A stretch of DNA of 64,000 nt, taken from positions 1 through 64,000 of the forward strand of contig CACZXG010000001.1 in assembly GCA_902785055.1 (NCBI GenBank). The letters run 5' to 3'. This stretch comes from an uncultured Lachnospiraceae bacterium (GTDB taxonomy: Bacteria; Bacillota; Clostridia; Lachnospirales; Lachnospiraceae). The notes beneath the pieces were generated by a model that saw nothing but the letters and a program-made list of their open reading frames with translations, was not told where the DNA came from and searched no databases. Positions 53,977 through 60,330 of this stretch are shown here, piece after piece. Positions within the stretch are counted from its first letter, which is position 1. Every line of letters begins with the position of its first letter. The position numbers and the translations under genes are program-made.

Positions 53977-55505
53977 CTCTTCGCCTCCTTTGCCGCAATA
54001 TCGTCCAGAACATTCTTCGCTGCCTTGCGGCCGTTGGTCACAGCCGGTCCCATTCCGTCGCCGGAAATGGCGTGTGCGCCCGCAAATTCAAGGCCTTCGA
54101 TGAAGCGCTCTGCTTCCGCTGTCTGCAGTCTTGCTACGATGTGGTCTTCCATAGTATGAGCATAGCCATAGATGCAGCCATTCCAGGCGCCGGTATAATG
54201 TGCGATGGTCATAGGCGTCTCGATGACACACTCCAGCACGTGGTCGAGGAGATTCACGCCAAAATATTCCGACATGTCATCGATCAGCTGCCTGGCCACT
54301 TCGTGCTTGACGCGGTCATAGTCCTCCGCCTTAACGGTCTTCCAGCCGTCCACGCGGGGCAGCACTGTCACACTGAAGGAGCAGGTTCCCTCCGGAGTTA
54401 CTCCCGGATTACCGTAGTTGTGGCAGATGCAGGTCAGATATCTGTAAGGGCCAAGGCCTGCCAGATTATCATAGAGCACATCCGTGTCCATGGTATCGCC
54501 GCGGAAAATGCTGTAATCCTTTATATTCAGCTCTTCTGCCGGCTTGTCCAGGATCAGAATCACCGAGAATGCAGTCAGCGACAGGCGCCGGCCGTTGACC
54601 ATCTTGGTGGCCTCTGCAGGCACCTCGGTAAGGGGCTCGATCATGCTGGTATAGACCTTGTTGGGGTAAGCCGAGGAGATCACATAGTCCGCATAGATCT
54701 CGTCGCCGCGGGCAGTGCGCACACCGTAAGCCTTCCCTTTTTTGACCAGGATCTTGTCCACCTGCTGGCGGTACTCGATCTGCACACCCATCTCTTCGGC
54801 GCGCTCCGCCATCTTAAGGCTCATCTCGTGACTGAGCTTTTTGGGGATCATGGAGCCGTAGCCCACGTAGTCCGCCATCAGCACGGAGTAGATCGTGAAG
54901 GGCAGGTCTGAGAAGCCGCTTCCGACATAGATCCAGTAAGGTGCCAGCAGATCCAGGGCCTTCTGGGGCAGGTCAAAAGTATCCAGCACTTCCTTCGTGG
55001 AATAGCCGGCCGTCTTGACGAAAGCCTCGTGCTTAAGGAGCATCTGGGGCTTGCTCATGGGATGAATGGACAGCTCGTTGACACTGTTAAAAACGGTGTC
55101 GCAAAGCTTTAAGAGCTTCAATACTTTGTCATAGGTGCCCGGCACCTGCTCGTCGATTTCGCGGGAGAAGCGCTCCAGGCCCGGGTGCAGTGTCACTTCC
55201 AGTCCGGGAAGGCTCGCGTGGTAGCACTCGGGAACAGGGAGCCAGTCTATATCGACGCCCATATCGTCGAAGAACTTGCCGACTTTGAGGCGGTTCTCCT
55301 TAGGACCTATAGACATCATCTCGTGCAGCGCCGCTTCGATCTCAATGCCGCCGCGCACAAAGCTCGTGGCAATACCGCCGGGCAGGTTGTGGCGCTCGAG
55401 GACGAGCACGTCCAGTCCCTTATCCGCCAGCATAAGCGCTGAGGAGAGGCCCGCCAGGGCCCCTCCGATCACGATCACGTCATAATGATCTTTGTAAAAT
55501 TTCAT
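53973..55505 (-). CDS. CrtI/RetSat-like FAD-dependent oxidoreductase
   Basis: 510 aa. Phytoene-desaturase superfamily: N-terminal FAD loop VIVIGGALAGLSSALMLADK (GGxLAG form), LERHNLPGGIATSF, and C-terminal GAHAISGDGMGPAVTNGRKA. Members desaturate, isomerise or, like retinol saturase, reduce double bonds of long apolar chains. Between a fatty acid isomerase gene (24 bp upstream) and an FNR-type reductase (4-bp overlap), a role on an unsaturated acyl chain is likely. Direction (desaturation or saturation) is unknown; the anaerobic context favours reduction. Confidence 0.85.
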   Translation of the reverse strand: MKFYKDHYDVIVIGGALAGLSSALMLADKGLDVLVLERHNLPGGIATSFVRGGIEIEAALHEMMSIGPKENRLKVGKFFDDMGVDIDWLPVPECYHASLPGLEVTLHPGLERFSREIDEQVPGTYDKVLKLLKLCDTVFNSVNELSIHPMSKPQMLLKHEAFVKTAGYSTKEVLDTFDLPQKALDLLAPYWIYVGSGFSDLPFTIYSVLMADYVGYGSMIPKKLSHEMSLKMAERAEEMGVQIEYRQQVDKILVKKGKAYGVRTARGDEIYADYVISSAYPNKVYTSMIEPLTEVPAEATKMVNGRRLSLTAFSVILILDKPAEELNIKDYSIFRGDTMDTDVLYDNLAGLGPYRYLTCICHNYGNPGVTPEGTCSFSVTVLPRVDGWKTVKAEDYDRVKHEVARQLIDDMSEYFGVNLLDHVLECVIETPMTIAHYTGAWNGCIYGYAHTMEDHIVARLQTAEAERFIEGLEFAGAHAISGDGMGPAVTNGRKAAKNVLDDIAAKEAKR

Positions 55506-55529
55506 GCCGCTCTCCTCTGGAATTCTAAT

Positions 55530-56924
55530 TTAGAAGAATCTCTCCACCAGCTCGCGGGAATACTCGCAGGTCTCGTCCATATCGCCAAAGCTCATGATCT
55601 CGCCCGCATAGTAGGTGTCGTACTTGCCCTGCATAGCCTCAACCTTGTCATACCAGCCGTCCTTGTACGCATTTGTAAAGACGTGCGGGAAGTAGTAGAC
55701 GCTCCACTCGTTTACGACGTTGGAAGCGGGATTGCCCATGATCTCCAGATCCTTGAGGACTCTTGCTCTGCACTTCTCGTAAGGGACTTCTTCCATCTTC
55801 TTATGCTTGCGCAGCGCGTAGGTCGTGATGACCTGGTCCACAGTGTCTCTCCAGCGGCGATAGTAAACCATCAGGTGACCCAGTCTCTTCGGGATCATGT
55901 TGTCGAATACATAATAGGAGATCTCGGGGTGATCTTCCGGCTTGGTCTCGACAGCCAGTACGTCATAGCGCTCGTACTCGATCTGGCAGAAGAGCTTCTT
56001 CTCGTCTTCGCGCGCGTCAAAATAGTCCACCATGCCGATAAGTCCGTCGTCCCTGTTCTCTTTCATAGGAACATACAGAGGAGAAGTCACGATGATCTTG
56101 TCATACTCTTCCACTTCGCCGTTCACGGTCACATAGACCTTGCCGTCTTTTCTCTCGACCTTGTCGATCTTGCTGTTCAGGCGGGCCGGATTCTTAAGGT
56201 GCTCGTTGAGGGACTCCCAGATGAACTGGGTGCCTTCCTTCCATGTCCAGAGGTTGATCTTGACGAAGTTCATGCAGGTCTGGAAATCCAGATACTTCAG
56301 AACGTATGCCGCAGGGATCTCGTCAAAATATCCATAGCCGAAGGATGTAAAGGGGCCGATCCAGATATCCTGGATAAGCTCGACGCCGTTGATCTCACAG
56401 AATTTCTTGAAGGGAAGCGCCAGATCCTTGAGGTTGGGGTTCACGCCGCTGACAGGCTCTCTTTTGGCACTGGCTGCGGAGAAGCCTTCATAGCGTCCTT
56501 CCGCTACGCCGCGGTGGCCGTTGATGTCATAGCCCTTGTACTTGGTCTCCAGGAGCTCGCCGAACTTCTTGAGCTGTTTCTTCATCTTAAGTAGACGCGG
56601 GATCTTAGTGATGTTCTTCTTGGGCTCGAAGGGCTCGATGACCTGTCCGAGTCTGTTCTTGTAGTTGCGGTTGAGCTGAGGGCCGTCGTGAGTGATACCG
56701 CAGAATTCCTCTACGTCATGCACAGCGTAATAAGACGGAACGCCCATGATCGCGCCCATCTCATAGCGGCGGCCGTTGTAGTGGGGAGACCAGCATTTGC
56801 CGCCCACCCTGTCGTTCTTCTCCAGGATCGTGTAGTTCTCGTAACCCTTCTGCTCCAGATACATGCCCGCAGAAAGTCCCGCCGGACCTCCGCCGATAAT
56901 ACAGATCTTGATGTTCTTGTCCAT
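55530..56924 (-). CDS. Polyunsaturated fatty acid double-bond isomerase (PAI-like, FAD-dependent)
   Basis: 464 aa flavoprotein of the amine-oxidase fold. FAD loop GGGPAG at residues 11-16, then AGMYLEQKGYENYTILEK, VGGKCWSPHYNGRRYEMGAI and MGVPSYY. Further blocks are IPAAYVLKYLDFQTCMNFVK, LGHLMVYYRRWRD and C-terminal YYAGEIMSFGDMDETCEYSR. These match, as I remember it, the Cutibacterium (Propionibacterium) acnes linoleate isomerase PAI along its length. That enzyme converts linoleate to trans-10,cis-12 conjugated linoleate by an FAD-mediated hydride shift. First gene of a three-gene operon. SD AAAGGTAG. Substrate is inferred. Confidence 0.85.
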   Translation of the reverse strand: MDKNIKICIIGGGPAGLSAGMYLEQKGYENYTILEKNDRVGGKCWSPHYNGRRYEMGAIMGVPSYYAVHDVEEFCGITHDGPQLNRNYKNRLGQVIEPFEPKKNITKIPRLLKMKKQLKKFGELLETKYKGYDINGHRGVAEGRYEGFSAASAKREPVSGVNPNLKDLALPFKKFCEINGVELIQDIWIGPFTSFGYGYFDEIPAAYVLKYLDFQTCMNFVKINLWTWKEGTQFIWESLNEHLKNPARLNSKIDKVERKDGKVYVTVNGEVEEYDKIIVTSPLYVPMKENRDDGLIGMVDYFDAREDEKKLFCQIEYERYDVLAVETKPEDHPEISYYVFDNMIPKRLGHLMVYYRRWRDTVDQVITTYALRKHKKMEEVPYEKCRARVLKDLEIMGNPASNVVNEWSVYYFPHVFTNAYKDGWYDKVEAMQGKYDTYYAGEIMSFGDMDETCEYSRELVERFF

Positions 56925-56978
56925 TTTGCTCTACCTTTCATTATTAAACTGGTTTTTCTGCTTCCCAAGCAGTTGTAT

Positions 56979-57022
56979 TATTACTAGTATACCGCCAAAT
57001 TGTTAAATATTCATTAACATTT
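56979..57022. promoter_or_regulatory. Isomerase operon promoter overlapped by a 9-bp inverted repeat
   Basis: On the minus strand TTAACA (57001-57006), 16-nt spacer, TTATTA complement TAATAA (56979-56984). A perfect inverted repeat AAATGTTAA (56998-57006) / TTAACATTT (57014-57022) with a 7-nt centre covers the -35. It lies between the divergent isomerase and ligase genes, so one regulator could control both. Confidence 0.6.
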
Positions 57023-57053
57023 AGTGCATTTTCGCACATCCTTTGTTAAAGAA

Positions 57054-57062
57054 TGCTATACT
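57054..57062 (+). promoter_or_regulatory. Extended -10 promoter of the acyl ligase gene
   Basis: TGCTATACT with TATACT at 57057-57062. The preferred start codon is at 57069, so the transcript would have almost no leader. The -35 is weak. Confidence 0.5.
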
Positions 57063-57068
57063 TTACCT

Positions 57069-58505
57069 ATGAAGACTAAAGCATTTCCCCCAAAATATAA
57101 TAGTTTCACAGAGGTACTCAGATCCTTCTCGCAAATTGACCCTGACAGGCCGCTTCTTATTTATGAAGAAGGCGGTGCGCCTGTCAAAAAGAGCAGAGCC
57201 GATTTCGCGGCATCTGTGCTTGCGCGCGCCGAAGAGATGCGCTCTTTTGGCATGACTTGTCTCGGCGTCCTGTGCGACGGCTCCCTCGACTGTGTCGAGA
57301 CGATCTTCGCTTCCGCGGTCGCAGGACTGCAGACCGTTCTTTTGGATGAGAACGCCGCCGACACTCTTTTGCAGGAGCAGATCCGGCAGACGGACATCGA
57401 TATTCTCTGGAGCAGCGACCCGGATCTGGTTGAAGAGCTGACCCCTTATCTCACTGACGGGATCACGCCGCGGACAGAGAGCAGAGACTCTTCTGTCGAG
57501 GGCAGCGACATTCTCTTCTTTACTTCCGGAACCACAGCGAGCAGCAAGGCTGTCGTCCTGACAGACCGGAGTCTTTTGGCCGCCGCTTATAACGGAAGCT
57601 GCATGCTGCCTCTCTCTTCGGACGATACACTGCTGTGCATGCTTCCCCTGAACCATGTGTTCGGCTTCGTATGCGGCCTCTTGTGGGGAATGGAATGCGG
57701 CGCGGCAGTAGCTCTTGGACGGGGCGCAAGGTACTATACCATGGACTTCGAATTCTACAAGCCGACTGTCCTCTCTGCTGTTCCGCTCCTTCTGAGTTTC
57801 CTCGTACAGCACAAGCTGATGAACAGCGAGCTCCGTCTCGTTCTTGTGGGAGCCGGAGACTGCTCTCCCCAGCTTTTAAGCAGCGCGGTACAGCAGGGCG
57901 TGCAGGTCAGTTTTGGATACGGGCTGACAGAGACGAGTTCCGGAGTAGCGATCAGTGTGCCGGGCAGTCCCTCTTTTGACCCATTTGCATTGGCGGTCTG
58001 CCCCGAAGACACTGTGGCGCTGGCATCAGACGGAGAGATCCTCATCTCGTCGCCGAGCTGCATGATGAAGGGCTACTACAAGCATCCGGAAGACACCGCA
58101 GCAGTCCTGAAGGGAAATCTCCTCTTCACCGGCGATATCGGGAAATGGGATGAGAACGGCAGACTCCATGTCATCGGCAGGAAAAAGGAGATCCTTGTAC
58201 TCGCCGACGGCACTAAGATCTTTCTCCCCGAGTATGAAGCGCGCATTATGGCCGCTCTTCCCGGGCGCGATTTCACAGTTCTTGAGAGGGACGGGAAGCC
58301 GGTCCTTCTGCTCGTCGACAAGGAGTCGTCCACATGGCCGGAAGAGATGCGGGAACTGTCGCGCTCCATGGTACAGGAAGAACTGCGCGGCGCCATGTCA
58401 CAGCTTCCGCGCGGACAGCAGCTCAGTGAGATCCTGTTCACGGACAAGCCGCTGCCCCGCACCGCGACAGGCAAGGTCAAGCGCTGGGAAATCACTAGTC
58501 CGTAA
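57069..58505 (+). CDS. AMP-dependent acyl-CoA/acyl-ACP ligase
   Basis: 478 aa ANL-superfamily enzyme. AMP loop ILFFTSGTTASSKAVVLT (~residues 156-173), MLPLNHVFGFVCGLLWG, VSFGYGLTETSSG (~290), FTGDIGKWDENG (~355), hinge GRKKEILVLADG and C-terminal Lys in PRTATGKVKRWE. Activates a carboxylic acid, probably a fatty acid, for loading on CoA or the carrier protein encoded next. The start MKTKAFPP lacks a clear SD; the frame extends to a GTG at 57024. It diverges from the isomerase operon. Confidence 0.88.
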   Translation: MKTKAFPPKYNSFTEVLRSFSQIDPDRPLLIYEEGGAPVKKSRADFAASVLARAEEMRSFGMTCLGVLCDGSLDCVETIFASAVAGLQTVLLDENAADTLLQEQIRQTDIDILWSSDPDLVEELTPYLTDGITPRTESRDSSVEGSDILFFTSGTTASSKAVVLTDRSLLAAAYNGSCMLPLSSDDTLLCMLPLNHVFGFVCGLLWGMECGAAVALGRGARYYTMDFEFYKPTVLSAVPLLLSFLVQHKLMNSELRLVLVGAGDCSPQLLSSAVQQGVQVSFGYGLTETSSGVAISVPGSPSFDPFALAVCPEDTVALASDGEILISSPSCMMKGYYKHPEDTAAVLKGNLLFTGDIGKWDENGRLHVIGRKKEILVLADGTKIFLPEYEARIMAALPGRDFTVLERDGKPVLLLVDKESSTWPEEMRELSRSMVQEELRGAMSQLPRGQQLSEILFTDKPLPRTATGKVKRWEITSP

Positions 58506-58553
58506 CCCGGGCCATGAACACATGCCGGGAATCACACTGTTTACCGCTTACGA

Positions 58554-58582
58554 GTGACAGAATCTCCAATTGCAGATATAAT
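58554..58582 (+). promoter_or_regulatory. Promoter for the ACP and thioesterase genes
   Basis: GTGACA (58554-58559), 17-nt spacer, TATAAT (58577-58582), 60 nt before the ACP start. Confidence 0.65.
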
Positions 58583-58641
58583 GGTTATACCATCAGCACA
58601 ACCGTTACCCATCGACCGACAACTGAAAGGACACCAGTGCC

Positions 58642-58896
58642 ATGGAGCGAAGCAAAATTGTTGAAACCTGCAGAGAAGTAATCTATGAGTGCGTTCCCGA
58701 TATGGAAGGGCAGCCGCTCTACGAGGATACCGTCATCAATACAGACACAGCCATCGACTCCATGGGCTTTACCATGATCATCTGCCGGCTTGAGGCGAGA
58801 TTCGATGTCAAGATCCCGCAGAGACAGTGGTCTAAAATGTCCACCTTCGGCGATGTGGTGAATGCTTTCGACAAGCGGATCAACCGGAGGTTCTGA
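58642..58896 (+). CDS. Acyl carrier protein
   Basis: 84 aa. Phosphopantetheine attachment site in TAIDSMGFTMII (Ser ~residue 40 in the DSMGF motif), with the four-helix carrier pattern (LEARFDVKIPQRQWSKM). It is atypical compared with FabF-linked AcpP and so probably a dedicated carrier. It sits between the ligase (+) and the thioesterase (2-bp gap, coupled). It would carry an acyl chain loaded by the ligase and released by the thioesterase. Confidence 0.88.
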   Translation: MERSKIVETCREVIYECVPDMEGQPLYEDTVINTDTAIDSMGFTMIICRLEARFDVKIPQRQWSKMSTFGDVVNAFDKRINRRF

Positions 58897-58898
58897 TT

Positions 58899-59609
58899 AT
58901 GAAGATATACAGACAGGATTTCCAGATTCTCTCCTCTGATGTGGATATGTCCCGCAAACTGCGCCTGTCCTCGCTGTTCACGCGTCTTCAGGAGGCGGCG
59001 ATCGCGCACACGATCGATCTGGGGGTGACCCGGGACAAGACGCTGGATCAGGGACTTCTGTGGGCTGTTACGCAGTACCGCGCAGTCTTTCACCGGCTTC
59101 CTGAATATGACGAGAAGGTCACTCTTCTCTCCTGGCCGGGCAAGACGATGCATCTGTATTTTCCCAGATATTTCCGCATCGTAGACACTAACGGAATCGT
59201 GCTTTTTGAGGCAGTATCCCTCTGGGTCCTGATCGATCAGGCGACCCGCGGGATCATCTTCCCCGAAAGTCATGACATCTTCATAAAAGAGACTGTGACA
59301 GGAAACGAACTTCCCCTTCCCGGGAGGATCCGCCGTCAGGAGACCGATCATTCTTTCCCCTATACAGTTCCCTACAGTTTCGTCGATCTCAACGGCCATA
59401 TGAATAACGCCAGGTACTACGACATTGCAGTAGATAATATGCCTTCTGAGATGCGCAGCCGCAGGCTCCGGGAACTCTCCTCCGAGCACATCGGAGAAGC
59501 ACAACTGGGCGATGTTATGAAGATCGGGTGCGCCGCGTCGGAAGACTCTTTCTACATCTGCGGTGAGAAGGAGAAGCCGGTGTTCAGGATCAAAATGTTG
59601 TTTGAATAA
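58899..59609 (+). CDS. Acyl-ACP thioesterase
   Basis: 236 aa, double hot-dog family (FatA/FatB-type). It begins MKIYRQDFQILSSDVDMSRK. The first domain has EAAIAHTIDLGVTRDKTLDQ and the second YSFVDLNGHMNNARYYDIAV, whose Asn-Gly-His-x-Asn-Asn segment carries the catalytic residues. Hydrolyses acyl-ACP to a free fatty acid. Starts 2 bp after the ACP stop. Ends at a strong terminator. Confidence 0.92.
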   Translation: MKIYRQDFQILSSDVDMSRKLRLSSLFTRLQEAAIAHTIDLGVTRDKTLDQGLLWAVTQYRAVFHRLPEYDEKVTLLSWPGKTMHLYFPRYFRIVDTNGIVLFEAVSLWVLIDQATRGIIFPESHDIFIKETVTGNELPLPGRIRRQETDHSFPYTVPYSFVDLNGHMNNARYYDIAVDNMPSEMRSRRLRELSSEHIGEAQLGDVMKIGCAASEDSFYICGEKEKPVFRIKMLFE

Positions 59610-59613
59610 TGAT

Positions 59614-59644
59614 AAAAACCGGGCTCTTTGGAGTCCGGTTTTTT
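59614..59644 (+). terminator. Thioesterase gene terminator
   Basis: 13-bp stem with one G-T pair: AAAAACCGGGCTC (59614-59626) / GAGTCCGGTTTTT (59631-59643), loop TTTG, then T. Confidence 0.9.
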
Positions 59645-59947
59645 GTTGCAATATTAAGTTACGGAGGCATCTGTTTCCGGGTTTCGGTACAGCAGCATCG
59701 ATTGTGAGAATTTGCGTCCATGAGAATTGCCAAATTAAGTTAAATTCTTGGAAATCTTGATTTTGGTGGGACGAGAATGTGCTCTGACTAAGCTTCTGTA
59801 CCTAATTCTTTGCCTGCAGCTCTGCAGATTGAATGAGGCACATCATTTTCCTCCTCTTCCGTGGACGATATTTTTCTAAAAATGTCCTTCTGTGCCGAAA
59901 GTCTTTCTCTCATAAGGTATTCCCCTTCAGCTTTTACCAAGCTCACC
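59645..59947. other. Intergenic stretch with no clear gene
   Basis: AT-rich. On the minus strand GAGGAGG (59850-59856) precedes ATGATG (59841-59846), which opens a 14-codon frame ending in TAG. It could be a leader peptide or a remnant of a lost gene. A small imperfect hairpin GGAC..GTCC (59863-59887) lies nearby. Nothing else is recognised. Confidence 0.35.
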
Positions 59948-60301
59948 TCATTCCGCGCTCTCCGCCTCGATCTCCTTGATCACACATTGATTTCCGTCTA
60001 CCAGCCAGGTCTCGCCGCTGTGGCAGTACGGGCATTCCTTGCCGTACTTCACAGTTTCATAAGTTTTCCCGCAATTTCCGCAGAAGGTCACCGCCGGGAT
60101 CGTCACAAGTTTCAGTTCGGACTCCGCCAAGACCGGGTGTTTGACCTTGAAATAATTCCAGCAGTCCACAAACAGATCTGTCATAATGCCCGAGACCTCT
60201 CCCACTTCCAAAGTCACAGAGCCGATCTTCGTGAGGTTCTGCTCCTTCGCCGTCTCGTCCAGCATATTCGCCATGTGAAGAATGATTCCCATCTCGTGCA
60301 T
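59948..60301 (-). CDS. hypA: HypA-like nickel-insertion accessory protein
   Basis: 117 aa. N-terminal MHEMG (nickel-binding Met-His-Glu) and a zinc ribbon FCGNCGKTYETV through ECPYCHSG. HypA delivers nickel to NiFe-hydrogenase with HypB. No other hyp gene or hydrogenase is in the window. It follows the large oxidoreductase gene by 29 bp on the same strand, so it is probably co-transcribed. A hydrogenase elsewhere, or use with another metal enzyme, are both possible. SD GGGGAG. Confidence 0.88.
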   Translation of the reverse strand: MHEMGIILHMANMLDETAKEQNLTKIGSVTLEVGEVSGIMTDLFVDCWNYFKVKHPVLAESELKLVTIPAVTFCGNCGKTYETVKYGKECPYCHSGETWLVDGNQCVIKEIEAESAE

Positions 60302-60330
60302 ATCTGTTAACTCCCCTGCCTGGCCGGACT

